Below, one piece after another: positions 41,638 to 53,710 of a stretch of DNA of 64,000 nt. Origin of the DNA: Spongilla lacustris. Lineage: Eukaryota > Porifera > Demospongiae > Spongillida > Spongillidae. Numbering within the stretch: position 1 is the first letter of the stretch; each line of letters begins with the position of its first letter. The stretch covers positions 26,997,092 to 27,061,091 of the forward strand of contig OX442415.1 in the NCBI GenBank assembly GCA_949361645.1, read 5' to 3'. The translations under genes were made by a program, and so were the position numbers. The notes beneath the pieces are model-generated. The model searched no databases. It saw only the letters and a list, made by a program, of their open reading frames with translations, and was not told the DNA's origin.

Positions 41638-42534
41638 GCAGGAACAAAAACGTATATAATAATTGTAGTGATACTATGACGATGGATGAGCTGAAAAGAT
41701 GAGACCACTGGAGGTGCACCATGTATTAAAAAAAAAAGTCGTTAACATGTTATTCTACACATTAATAATGCATATCAGAAGCAGCAATAGTTTAAGTTCC
41801 CCATAGTGTAACTTGAGGGGCAACATAAATGCATAAGTTAGAATACATTCTGAATTAGCATGTGTACAGTATACATGTCACATGCACGATAACCCTACAT
41901 GATTAAGTCAAGATGTCGACAGTGATAATAGTAGATTGACAGAATATTAATGAGGTAGTACAGTGTAAATTATTAATATTTCAAATACCAGGAATAAGTT
42001 AAGTGCACATGTATTCAAATTGCATACCATGTGCAATACATGTATATGCATGGCTTGAAATTTGACTGCAGAGGCACAAGTACAACAAGAAGAATTTTAA
42101 ATCAATGAACCCATTCAATTGGTGTAATGCACAATACACGTATGTGCATGGCAACATGATTCAAATAGTCACTTGAAATTTGAAAACTGCTGCCAGGAAA
42201 AGGAATGCACTTTTTAATGTTTTGATTTGCTGGTTCTGATGAGTTAATGAGCCATAATATGTTGTAATACCTAATTGTTGACTTTGTTTCCAGCCACATA
42301 CAATCGTGACACATCATTGATGTGATAAAAACTACGAATGACTAATACCAGACACACTTGGCTATAGGAGACCTGATTTAACTGCTACACACACACATGC
42401 ACTGCAAATACACACTCACACATAAAGCACAACACCACATACACACATTCAGGAAATAGAAATCCTTGTTTAGCACATGTACAACTGCTGTGCAAATATA
42501 TGTTTGATTAGCAAATGCACATTGGGACACATAC

Positions 42535-42658
42535 CACTGCAAGTAGACTATGATTATACACACTACGAAACCATGTATAACTTTGGTATAAGCGCACATA
42601 ATTATGTGCGCTTATACCAAAGTTATACATGGTGTATAACCATAGTCTACTTGCAGTG
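42535..42658. mobile_element. Loopless hairpin insertion specific to the C side
   Basis: The arms CACTGCAAGTAGACTATG and CATAGTCTACTTGCAGTG enclose an inner perfect palindrome centred near 42602 (GCGCACATAATTATGTGCGC). The matching place behind gene A (about 13480-13495) lacks it, so it inserted after the segmental duplication. It is a small foldback MITE with no coding content. Confidence 0.8.
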
Positions 42659-43352
42659 TACAATTGGATCAGATAACAAGTGTCTTTAGCTAAATTATCT
42701 CACTACATGTAGAGAGATTGAAGCATGGGCCATATGGCTGAACATCTGGGTGTCCATATGTCTGAACATCTGGGTGTCTATGTGGCTAAATATCCATATG
42801 GCTGAACATCTGGGTGTTATATGGCTGAATACCTGGATGTAGGTAGCTGAACATCTAGGTGTATATACTGAACATCTGTGTATCCATATGAACATCTGGG
42901 TGTCTAGGTTTTTTGGTATAAACATATCTGTTTATACACACACATTTTAAATACACAAGTAAATAAAACCATTCTCTACAAAAAGCTGGTGGCATATAGG
43001 ATTGAATGACGTAAACAAGATTTGACAGAAAGTGGACCAGGAAAATTAGTACATACTCAACATGCTCTAGTTTAGAAAGTGTGTGCTAAATATACGCCTA
43101 AACATTTCTCCATGCAATTTCTGTTAATCTTTGTTTTTGTACACCACCCCAATCCTATATGCCACCAACTTTCTCCTAGAGAATGTTTTTATATAATTGT
43201 TTCATAAGTTTCCCCCCCCCCCCCCCCCCCCCCAGCTGTACTGTCTTTACACATATATAAATTGTAGCAGAAATGAGCAGGGGAGGGGTGATGATCAGGG
43301 GTTCATGGATTTTTCTCCATAAATATAATACCCACATAATTATGTATTTGGG

Positions 43353-43394
<42 letters not shown>

Positions 43395-43689
43395 TTAATT
43401 TGTCCACTTGAAAACATTTGTAGCAGATATTATAGTGTCCTCGCACTTTATGCACCTCCAAATTGATAAGATATACATACATTAATAATTTATTGGATAC
43501 GTTAATAATATGGTGGTGATAGTTATAATAATTATTTAGTATAAGACAAAAACAAAAACAAAAACAAAACAATACACATGAAATACAATATGAATATATA
43601 ATATACTAGACTATTATCATGCGTAGACACACACACACATACGCACACACACACACGTCTCAGTATGTACATGTAAGTGCCAGTAGTCC

Positions 43690-45640
43690 AGCTCCATCAT
43701 CAAATCCTGTTATGGTTCTCCATTTGGTTCTGGATCCTTGCTGACACAGATTGGTGGCCCTCAAAATGGCAAAGGACAGCCTGGCTTGCATCCATCCAGC
43801 AACTTTCGAATATGGTTTTCCATTTTGCTGCAATTTTTTTCAGCAAGAAGCTGCAAGAAGCACTCTGCTTCACGGCCCAGCATTCCATCAATGGATACAA
43901 CTAGCGATGTAAATGAAGCACGCCGTGCCTCTGCTGCATTGCTAAGTTTCCTCTTCTGATGATAAGATAGAGGTAACATCTCGGTGTAAATATGACGGAG
44001 CATCAGTGTCAATGACAACTGTCTGAAACTGCCACACACCTATAATACTGAGATCTGAAACCAGAGAAGGGTTACCACATGCATCATTTGCTTCTTGAAC
44101 TATTGGTTCACCAATTACCAAGGTTGCCTATTGCATCCCTTATATTTCATTGTGGCGTTGGATCACAAGGCCACCTTTTCTGCAGTCAAGGGCATGTGTC
44201 CACATCACCACACCCATCATAGCTGGTGCCTTCAGAAGAGGTCTGTGGTAACGCAGTTGCAAGAAGTCATGAAATTCAGTTGCTGACAGGTCAAAATGAT
44301 GGCGAGCAATGGACAAGACTGTTAACCACGATGAGGACTTACTACCAACTGATCTGGTTATGGCTAGTCTTGTTGTTGGATCTAATGCAGCGCTAAGACT
44401 GAAGCTAGTTTGTCCACATCATTCTGCTGAATAATCTTGTGCATGGTTGATGTTGCCTCATAATTTGATGGAGTGATTAATATTGGATGCAGACAACTGT
44501 TTGCAGCCCTTGATGACATCTACAATATTTGATGTGCCAGCTCTGGATGTTGCAAAAGTGAACTTAAAAGTTTCAACTGGGTTGCGGACTCCCATACACC
44601 CCCCCCCCCCCTCCCATACGTGCAGGAAGTGTAAACAGGTGATGCTCTTGGTTGGATATTGCCTGCAAAAATTGCTGGCCAGAACGCCTGATTCGTTGCA
44701 TCTTGAACTGGGACATTCTCGTCATCAAAGTTCGGGAGTATGTGTTGTAACTATGATTATTCAAACTACTGTAAAGACTTTGCTAAGGCAGAAAAAGGTT
44801 GTGATTAAGCCAATTTGGACAGTTTTACAACATTGTTCATCAATTCCATGATCTTCTTCTGTATAAAAGCCTTGATGCTGTCGGTCTGCAATGAAACTAC
44901 CTAGAAAACGATATCCTGTAACCACTTTGACTCCATGGTGCTCGAATGCAGACCTGGCTTCTGTTTCATGATTACTATCAACTTAGACAATACATTTGTC
45001 AACCTCTGGGTAATATCCGTATTTTGGTCCATGTTCATATAATTCATCAAACCAGCAAGCATGCACATAGATGGGTAAGTTTTGCTGCGCATGAGGAGTC
45101 ATCAGCATACCAATTTTGGATTCAAGTAGATGGGCTGGAAAGAGACTTGATTAGTGACATAACTGCAGCTGCATACATTTACATACATACATGTAGACAG
45201 AGGTTCACCTTGCCTGACGCCTTCTTTACTGAGAAGAAATTCAGTTTTCTTTTTATCTTCCAACACATGAGTGCATAGCATAACCACGATATGTATTAAA
45301 TAAGAACTGGGAACAATGAGGCCATTCACTGATTGAATGTGAGAATTCCATATTGCAGCAGCCCTTGTACAACGAATGAGATGCATTTCTTGCATTCATA
45401 AGCAATAAGCCCCATGCACCCACCTGCATGGTGTTCTTCAAAAAGCTCTCTCATTGCATGGGCTGCTCCCACAATGCCTCCCTTAAGTCCATGTATGCAG
45501 AACATAGCTGGTTCACTTCACATAGATCTGCAATGTCATCACGAGTGGCCATGGCCATAGTTTTACAGAGAATGCGTCTTTGCGGATCTCACCAATTGCA
45601 ATTGGCCGGACACCTAGCTTATCAATTGTGATACTAGACG
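43690..45640 (-). mobile_element. Reverse transcriptase relic (non-LTR), copy 2
   Basis: The duplicate of the 14590-15840 relic, longer by several hundred bases. The minus strand gives LGVRPIAIGEIRKDAF (45640 side), FLLSKEGVRQGEPLST with the RT block-4 QG.PLS motif, an extra internal stretch at about 44400-45100, then LMLRHIYTEMLPLSY and SIDGMLGREAECFLQLLAEK. Stops and shifts interrupt it. The extra internal stretch suggests copy 1 suffered a deletion. Confidence 0.8.
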
Positions 45641-45935
45641 ACTCAGGCGCGTAGGTTAAAAAACTGGGGGGAAGGGGGGCTAAATGGAGAGGCAGGTGCA
45701 AGAGGGGGCTGCCCCCTCTTGCAGCGCCCCCATCAGAAACCGGCGCTTAATTTTACAGGAAATTACCGAATGATTTTTTAAAAATCCTCACGTATATGCA
45801 TACATCCTGATACATGTACATGTGCATGTGTATGTATAGCCGGAATGAATAAGAAGTATCAAATAATTTTAGCTATTTTAAGCAGCTGCAATTTAGTTCG
45901 TGCGATTTAACACAGTGCGCTATAAAATGTCAATT

Positions 45936-46440
45936 CTGCGACTGACTACTAAACATGCAACCTGTAATATAGAAAAATCATACAACTGCAAACCGTTGTC
46001 CCCCTTCGTCACTTAAAAGCATCCTTGTGGTATTTTCGGCTGTATTATAGCTGTGTAAGATAGCATTATTAAATATTAAGTTCAATATCACTAGCTATTA
46101 TTAGAATTATTATATGTCTTTGCCACAAAACGAAGTGCGTATGCAGGATTTTTTAAAGGGAGTTACAAATACAATGGATATCTTTAGTGACAGTCAGGGT
46201 TTAAAATTCATGTTGTACAGGTGGTATCAGAAATAAAGCATGAAACTGATTACGTAATCATTACGTAATATGGAGTGCTTCCCATGGCAATGTTTCACGT
46301 ATAATAAGAATTGTGTATCTTACAGCTTTGTTTACTGCGATTGTCTAAATGCCTTCATCATGCATGGAACGAAAGAGGTGAAATAAATGACGAGAGGAAT
46401 GCCAAAATTGGTACTACGAATTAGAGTCCTCGGCACTTAA
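45936..46440. other. Intergenic DNA with decayed element
   Basis: 46290-46440 resembles the middle of the 24008-25320 insertion (AATGTTTCACGTAT, AAATGCCTT, GAAAGAGG, GACGAGAGGAAT, TTAGAGTCCTC) but the frame is broken. The rest is AT-rich with nothing recognised. Confidence 0.5.
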
Positions 46441-46602
46441 CCCCCCCCCCCCCCCCCCCCACTCCCCCCCCAGTTTCGTACCCAGACCCATATTCTTAAA
46501 GCAGCGGATGGATTTCATCGCGTAGCGGTGATGTAATCCATCCGCTGCTGTGAAAATCTGGGTCTGGGTATGAGACTACCCCCCCCCCCCCCCCCCCCCC
46601 TC
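46439..46602. repeat. Hairpin flanked by two poly-C runs
   Basis: Poly-C runs (about 46439-46460 and 46579-46600) bracket a stem. GTACCCAGACCCA (46478-46490) pairs with TGGGTCTGGGTAT (46559-46571), and GCAGCGGATGGA (46501-46512) pairs with TCCATCCGCTGC (46537-46548). Likely a MITE. Confidence 0.75.
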
Positions 46603-48660
46603 CCTTAATCATTGGGTAACCCCTCCCTTACCCTCCCCTTTCTTTTTTACTAAATAACTGACCTAAGACATGAAATGAAATATAAAAGAGGGCGAGGGTG
46701 AGGGTGAGGGAACTCCTCCGGCCTTTATAGAGCTGTTATGTATGGTTTAACGGTACAAGATGCTGGTATCGTTGTGTCCCTAGCTTGTTGTATGCCGCCC
46801 AAAGGTCCGACCGATACTATAGTAGTTCCCGGTGCAATGTGTTGGTGAATTATCGGCAGAAGCGTTTCAAATTGTGCTTTTGACATCTTGCTGATGCATG
46901 GCTAGTTCAATGGGCACTGCTCTGCTGTATGATGTGCGTTAGAATACTACGCAAGTTCTGAGAGGTCATGTTGCCTCCCATACAAGTACAGGATGTGTTA
47001 TAAGAGTACCTAGTGCTTCTGATTTCATCGCAATGTGCTGGTTAGTTTTCTGGTACTGTTCTGTGTATGTATGGTGTAGAATATCACACAGATTGTTTGT
47101 GGGTTGTACAGTATGCTAGTACAAGACATGCTGAGTAGTCCGGCAAAAAAATGAATGAAACAAGACATTCTCTCTGTGGTATATAATAGGATTTGAAGGC
47201 AATGGTGGTGTAAAATGGAAGGGAACAAGGGATTGGAGCTGTACAGTACCTAGTAATCATTCCTAAATGTAATGCCATTCGACAAAGTGCCTATGATTAT
47301 TGTACCTCCCGTCCCAGCTTGCAGGGTTGCCGAAAGTCAGGCCAGGCACCGGCCTGTGACCTGAAGTCAGGCCAGGGCTCCGGCCTGAAGCCTGAAAGGT
47401 CGACCCGGGCCGGATAATTAAATTCAATATACAAAGACCTATGGGTGTTGGGGCACTGAAGCAAAGCATGGCCAGAAACTGCATGCCTTCATTACTAATT
47501 CCTGACGCGTTATGACGTTTTTCCCGTTTCATTACCGTGCACGCGTCCATTGAAATGTATGGAGGATCAGTAACACTCTTTTGATCACTGTCACTCAGGA
47601 AAAGATGCCCATGACAAGGAAAAAGAACTTTATGATGCAGAGGGTCATAAGGTATGCCTCTATCGTTAAACAAAAAAATTAGCCCTCTTCTTGACGCTTC
47701 CTCAGCAGAATTTCAGCATTTCCATAGACATGTATGGATTTTGATTTTTAGAATGAGGGTTTTTCAAGACATTTATGCTTCCTGACGAAAGTCCAAATTA
47801 GATATCAAAAAGGAAAGACTAACTGCTGTTAGTACAACCATTAGGGCCGGAGTGTGACATATTATGATGTTCATGACCCTTTTACCCTCGCTTCCCTGAT
47901 GACTTTTATCATTAAGGTTCATATGTCTTTGTAGATGCCAATATTCAATAATAAATTGACAAATGCCGCGTGTGTGCCCTGCCGCGATGAAGGTTTTCAA
48001 ACAAGAAGACACAAATCACCGACCACGGTATGAATCCTTGCAACGATGGTTCGATACTTGACAGCTTGTTACACATGTGTCGACTGTTGTGCGTGTGCAT
48101 GGGTGGCTACCGATATAGATGCGATTGTACTTTTATTGGTAATAGGCCTATTCGGCTGCTCTGACATTCGTTTTAAGCCCTGTAAGGCGCGATCATGCAT
48201 GTTCGGAGTGTTTTAGCTACCTATATGTACATGTACATGGATTCTAGAACGGCTTGTTTTGGTTGCGTTGGTTTTAAACGATTCGATTCCGGCTTACTCA
48301 CCTATATCGCTAATTCTACCACAAAAGGAGTTCGTGGATATGATTCCTATAGCAAAGCCACTCTTTTGCACCTGTTCTACCTTCATTTGTAAAGATGGGC
48401 ATGCTCTTACTTGCAAACCTGACGCCATATTTTTTTTGTAGGTTTCGTTCCTTTTTATTTATTTTTTTGCAAATTGTACTTATGTATCTGCGCGTGTCTA
48501 TATATTTTTTCATCTCTGCAGAATGAAAACTACCAATACAGCAAAAAAACCCCGTTCCACAGAGACGAACCTTATAAGGATAAATCACGTGAGGAATACA
48601 TGCAGCAATTTAAATTTATTGGGAAATGCAACCCACTTTTTTACTATATCCACATGTGAG
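46603..48660. other. Gene-poor stretch
   Basis: Contains one arm of the foldback MITE family at about 47150-47277. Short unrelated open frames include a 136-codon minus frame at 47263-47673 and a plus frame at 48474-48659. None has a recognisable domain or splice support. I see no gene that I can defend. Confidence 0.45.
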
Positions 48661-48662
48661 AA

Positions 48663-49190
48663 GGTGGAAAAGGTGACAGCCTTGTGAAGATGGAGGGAGG
48701 TAGCCACATGTATGTAGGTGGAGGGAGGTAGCCTTGTGAGGGTGGAGGAAGGTAGCCTTGTGAGGGTGGAGGAAGGTAGCCTTGTGAGGGTGGAAGGAGG
48801 TAGCCTTGTGAAGGTGGAGGGAGGTAGCCTTGTGAGGGTGGAGGGAGGTAGCCTTGTGAGGGTGGAGGGAGGTAGCCTTGTGAAGGTGGAGGGAGGTAGC
48901 CTTGTGAGGGTGGAGGGAGGTAGCCTTGTGAGGGTGGAGGGAGGTAGCCTTGTGAAGGTGGAGGGAGGTAGCCTTGTGAGGGTGGAGGGGGTAGCCTTGT
49001 GAGGGTGGAGGGAGGTAGCCTTGTGAGGGTGGAGGAAAGTAGCCTTATGAAGGTGGAGGGAGGTAGCCTTGTGAAGGTGGTTTTGTGAAGGTGGAGGGAG
49101 GTTGTTTTGTGAAGGTGGAGGGAAGTAGCCTTGTGAGATAGCCTTGTGGAGGCAGAGGAGAGAGTGCCTTGTGAAGGTGAATGGGAGATA
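48663..49190 (+). repeat. 24-bp minisatellite
   Basis: About 20 units of GGAGGTAGCCTTGTGARGGT with a strict 24-bp period that decays towards 49190. Because 24 is divisible by three, both strands give long repetitive open frames (for example minus 48585-49283). These are artefacts of the period. Confidence 0.92.
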
Positions 49191-49218
49191 TCCTTGTGGA
49201 ACAGTTGGGAAAAGATAA

Positions 49219-50059
49219 TACAGTGCCGGCTCGGAACTGTAGAAAGTAACACCTCGGAACTGTAGACTTTTACAGCGATTCATTGTTTATTTAGGCGTCC
49301 CATAATTCGATAATGTGGTCAGAGTGGCAATTGATTAGCTTACCTAAGTCAACAGTCCAGCCCAGCTTTTACATAATATTATGTAACTTTTTCAGCAGTC
49401 ACGCGCGCTTCCCTATGTGCTTGTGCGTAGTCAGGCTGATGCTTCTCAGTTTACAACACGAATACTTGCGCGCACACGCACAAACATAGTTAAGATAAAT
49501 ACACGTGTGCTATGTAGCATACCTAGCTAAAGTTCGAAGCTGAATACTACACTGACCAACAAGTGTCATACACACAAAGTTGACAGTACAGCTTCTTACA
49601 GTGTAACATTTTCAAGCGTGGCTACTTTTGGTACTGTACGTATAATGACCATGTGTCGTATTATTACCAGTATATAGTAGCCACGCTTGAAGATCATGCA
49701 GATGTTACGCTATAAGCAGTACTATGCAGCTTTTACACCTTCAACCCTTCGACATAGCACACGTGTATTTATCTTAACTATGTTTGTGCGTGTGCGCGCA
49801 AGTATTCGTGTTGTAAACTCAGAAGCATCAGCCTGACTACGCACAAACACAAGTAAATTACATAGGGAAGCGCGCGTGACTGCTGGAAAAATTACATAAT
49901 ATTATGTAAAAGCTGGGCTGGACTGTTGACTTAGGTAAGCATAATCAATTGCCACTCTGACCACGTTATCGAATTATGGAACGCCTAAATAAACAATGAA
50001 CGCTGTAAAAGTCTACAGTTCCGAGGTGTTACTTTCTACAGTTCCGAGCCGGCACTGTA
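49219..50059. mobile_element. 837-bp Tc1/mariner-like foldback element
   Basis: The element spans 49221-50057. It begins CAGTGCCGGCTCGGAACTG and ends with the reverse complement, with TA immediately outside each end, the Tc1/mariner target duplication. The two halves are near-complete inverted copies of about 350-400 bp with matching inner blocks (AGCTGGGCTGGACTGTTGAC, GCGCGCACACGCACAAAC). Only the central roughly 150 bp is less symmetric, and even there CAAGCGTGGCTACT is mirrored. No transposase is present. Confidence 0.9.
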
Positions 50060-50890
50060 CTTGTAGGCCCTTCTCCCTAGAGATGAGGAATTTGATAGCA
50101 CACCCCAGAGGCAGCCACTGGGATATGAATCAAATTAAGTTTAAAGGTTTCTGATGTAGGGTACTCCTGGAGTACAGTTACATGTAGAAGGAGATAGATC
50201 TATGTGTTACATGCATAATTGTTTAAATCGGCTACAATTGTCACATCCTGTGGTGTCCACCTTTATTAGTTTGGTTAGAAAAACTCCTTGGTTTGGTTGT
50301 ACACATAGCACAGACACCAGTTGTCTGCCAGGAGAGGAGGCTTACCTACATGACCACCTGGTATGGACCAGGGACTGGACACAAAGTTTTGCATCTCATG
50401 GACTGTGCCAGCCACACCTGGTGAAAACACTTCAGCAACAACTCAAATGGAAGGCTTTATGTGGTCTAGCTATATGTACATGGCTCTGCAGATGTATGTA
50501 ATAGGTGATGTAACAGTTGTGGTGTGGCATTTATATTTATTTGGTTATGTATTGGTTGTGTATGTGTGTGTGTGATTGTGATAAATGTGGAAAGTTCAAG
50601 AAGGTATTACATGTACTAGCAGAGACTCAAAGTCTTTGTGGTCACCTATTTAATTAGGGTGGTGGCATGTGGTCATTAGTTATGGCTGTTATGTAAACGT
50701 TTCACATGCATGGCCCTCACATATTTGTAGTTTCTATCCAGCATCCTTGCCATTGTGTATGAGTCATGATCACCAGCCTTCATGCCATTGGCCATCGATC
50801 TGTTCACTGGTGACAGATCAGAGCTGCATCATGGCATCCTTTTTTGTGCCATTGCTTAGAAATTAGATAGACAGGTGCATGTGTGTGATC
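50060..50890. other. Gene-free spacer
   Basis: No repeat, domain or splice-supported exon was recognised here. A 99-codon plus frame at 50202-50501 lacks any supporting feature. Confidence 0.4.
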
Positions 50891-50929
50891 TTTTCTTCAA
50901 CTGCATGCCCATGCAAGTCCTGTGTCATG

Positions 50930-51319
50930 TGTGTGTATGTGTGTGTGTGTGTGTATTTGCATGTACATGTGTGTGTATGTGTGTGTATGTGTGTGTGTGT
51001 ATTTGCATGTACATGTGTGTATGTGTGTGTGCGTGTGTGTATTGGCATGTACATGTGTGTGTGTGTATTTGCATGTACATGTGTGTGTGTATTTGCATGT
51101 ACATGTGTGTGTATTTGCATGTACATGTGTGTGTATTTGCATGTACATGTGTGTGTGTATTTGCATGTACATGTGTGTGTGTGTGTATTTGCATGTACAT
51201 GTGTGTGTATTTGCATGTACATGTGTGTGTATTTGCATGTACATGTGTGTGTGTATTTGCATGTACATGTGTGTGTGTGTGTATTTGCATGTACATGTGT
51301 GTGTGTGTGTATTTGCATG

Positions 51320-51350
<31 letters not shown>

Positions 51351-51358
51351 ATTTGCGT
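50930..51358 (+). repeat. TG-rich compound minisatellite
   Basis: About 16 units alternate a variable-length TG run with the constant block TATTTGCATGTACATG. TG length varies between units. Overlapping open frames on both strands encode only Cys/Val or His/Thr repeats and are artefacts. Z-DNA formation is plausible in the TG parts. Confidence 0.92.
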
Positions 51359-51619
51359 GCATGGTGCATGTTTGTTTTTGCATTTGGGTGTGGGTGCATG
51401 TGCATTTCCTTCCAGCCGCTCAATCATCAAAAAGTAGAACACACGGCATAACAAACACACACATCTCAGGCCAACTGCCGAATACGTTTACGACTGTTCA
51501 TCCTTCTTGTATACCCTAGCCAAAATTCTGGCGGAGCTGGATAGAAATGAGCACAGGACTTAACCTCGTAGCAGATATTGGGTCTGGGAACGAGACTGCT
51601 ATGGAGTGACCTTGCCTGC

Positions 51620-52226
51620 CAATAGACCCTTCCCTTTAACGGCGTAAGGAATGCAATTATTCTTAATTGCGTCACTTCCGGAGTTCTTCCTGCGCGCGAG
51701 CACTAACACTGTACCAGGCTGTTGATAATTTTCGACCGACCAAGCCTCTGTCACAACAGTACTCACAGAGGCAGACATCCCAGGTGCGTTTCTCGAGGAG
51801 CCACTAGAGATCCGTATTACGGCAGCGCTCCGAAGGTGGCTAATTTGGCATGGGATAAAAAAGCAATCGGCTAGCCGAAAGCAAAGCCTAATAGATAGGT
51901 CAGTATTGCCAAGACATTTATGTACTGTGTCGATATCAGCCATGCTAGTCTCGTTCCCAGACCAATATGACGCAATGTTTATCGCAATTTGTACTTTGTA
52001 TAAACAAGCTCGTACTTGCATAAGTCTGGTGTTTCGAATTCGTGCGCTAGCTTATACGCAACGTTGCCCTCCTACTTCTTACAGTACATAGATACACCCT
52101 TGTTGTCCACCTTGCGAGTCATTTTACACATGACACGTACATTACATCACCGGCAGGATGAACTCCGGACGTGACGTAAAATTAGCAAATTGCATTCCTT
52201 ACGCCCTTAAAGGGAAGGGTCTATTG
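51620..52226. mobile_element. 607-bp inverted-repeat element
   Basis: The left end CAATAGACCCTTCCCTTTAA (51620) and right end (to 52226) are reverse complements. Similarity extends about 75 bp inward through GGCGTAAGGAATGCAATT and TCCGGAGTTC. No target-site duplication is obvious and there is no transposase, so it is a MITE-like element of unknown superfamily. Confidence 0.75.
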
Positions 52227-52583
52227 ATCCACAGTCATTAATCGACGATATACAGTATAAGAGGGCCAGGACACAGTGGAGAGTCCAGCTGTGAATATCC
52301 GCCACCATGCATGTGTTAATTCTTTAGCTAGTGGAAGGCAATATCCTTAACACTCCTCCACGAGAACTTCTAGCATGTTATCAAAAACAAGCCAGTCGTC
52401 GTGGTCAACGCCAGAGCGATGCACATGCAGATGGATACATATATACATAATATTATATATATATATAGGGACGGAATCGCCCATGCATCTTAACGAGCGA
52501 GTCTCGTAGTCACACCTATGTAGCAGCTACTCCGCAGCAGCGGTTCTATTAGCTCGACCTTCGCGTTATGGGGGTTTCAAGCC

Positions 52584-53141
52584 TACGGTGGCCCGGTAGG
52601 TCGCGGCTGTCCTGACGTGCACATACGCGATTTGCGGACGTGCACACATGCACATCTGTACTCGATTTGCGGACGTGCACATATGCACATCTGGGATTTG
52701 CGGACTTGCACATACGCAATTTGCGGACGTGCACACATGCATATCTGGGATTTGCGGACTTGCACATACGCAATTTGCGGACGTGCACATATGCATATCT
52801 GGGATTTGCGGACTTGCACATACGTGATTTGCGGAAGTGCAATTGTTTCCACGTGGTTGCCACGTGGTTACAACGTGTTCGCCACGTGGTTGCCACGTGG
52901 CAACCACGTGGAAACAATTGCACTTCCGCAAATCGCGTATGTGCAAGTCCGCAAATCCCAGATATGCATGTGTGCAAGTCCGCAAATCGCGTATGTGCAA
53001 GTCCGCAAATCCCAGATGTGCATGTGTGCACGTCCGCAAATCGAGTATGTGCAAGTCCGCAAATCCCAGATGTGCATGTGTGCACGTCCGCAAATCGCGT
53101 ATGTGCACGTCAGGACAGCCGCGACCTACCGGGCCACCGTA
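52584..53141. mobile_element. 558-bp palindromic foldback unit 1
   Basis: Starts TACGGTGGCCCGGTAGGTCG and ends with its reverse complement. The arms are built from alternating units with GCGGACTTGCACATACG and GCGGACGTGCACATATGC. The centre is a cluster of CACGTG palindromes. Both arms mirror each other almost fully. No credible protein. Confidence 0.9.
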
Positions 53142-53144
53142 CAA

Positions 53145-53702
53145 TACGGTGGCCCGGTAGGTCGCGGCTGTCCTGACGTGCACATACGCGATTTGCGGAC
53201 GTGCACACATGCACATCTGTACTCGATTTGCGGACGTGCACACATGCACATCTGGGATTTGCGGACTTGCACATACGCAATTTGCGGACGTGCACACATG
53301 CATATCTGGGATTTGCGGACTTGCACATACGCAATTTGCGGACGTGCACATATGCATATCTGGGATTTGCGGACTTGCACATACGTGATTTTCGGAAGTG
53401 CAATTGTTTCCACGTGGTTGCCACGTGGTTACAACGTGTTCGCCACGTGGTTGCCACGTGGCAACCACGTGGAAACAATTGCACTTCCGCAAATCGCGTA
53501 TGTGCAAGTCCGCAAATCCCAGATATGCATGTGTGCAAGTCCGCAAATCGCGTATGTGCAAGTCCGCAAATCCCAGATGTGCATGTGTGCACGTCCGCAA
53601 ATCGAGTATGTGCAAGTCCGCAAATCCCAGATGTGCATGTGTGCACGTCCGCAAATCGCGTATGTGCACGTCAGGACAGCCGCGACCTACCGGGCCACCG
53701 TA
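53145..53702. mobile_element. 558-bp palindromic foldback unit 2
   Basis: A near-identical head-to-tail copy of unit 1 separated by CAA. The whole dimer is flanked by CAAGCCTA on both sides (52578-52585 and 53703-53710, overlapping the terminal TA), an apparent target-site duplication. Only a few base differences from unit 1 were seen, so the dimer is young or kept alike by conversion. Confidence 0.9.
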
Positions 53703-53710
53703 CAAGCCTA

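Larger units (their letters stand above)
41808..45935. repeat. Segmental duplication, copy 2 (downstream of gene C)
   Basis: Collinear with 12745-16230. It includes the minisatellite at about 42728-42905, a foldback MITE at about 42970-43195, a poly-C run (43212-43233), TG and CA runs, and a minus-strand RT relic. Similarity stops at about 45935, just where the first copy continues into the gypsy-like integrase relic. Confidence 0.8.

Noticed and set aside
47263..47673. 136-codon minus-strand frame
   Set aside because: No recognisable domain, no promoter or splice support, and it ends in MITE-derived sequence.
48585..49283. Frames of 200-232 codons with LTRLPPST repeats
   Set aside because: Product of the 24-bp minisatellite, whose period is divisible by three.
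50863..51519. Six overlapping Cys/Val- or His/Thr-rich frames of 150-214 codons
   Set aside because: TG/CA minisatellite with no stop codons in any frame; not protein genes.
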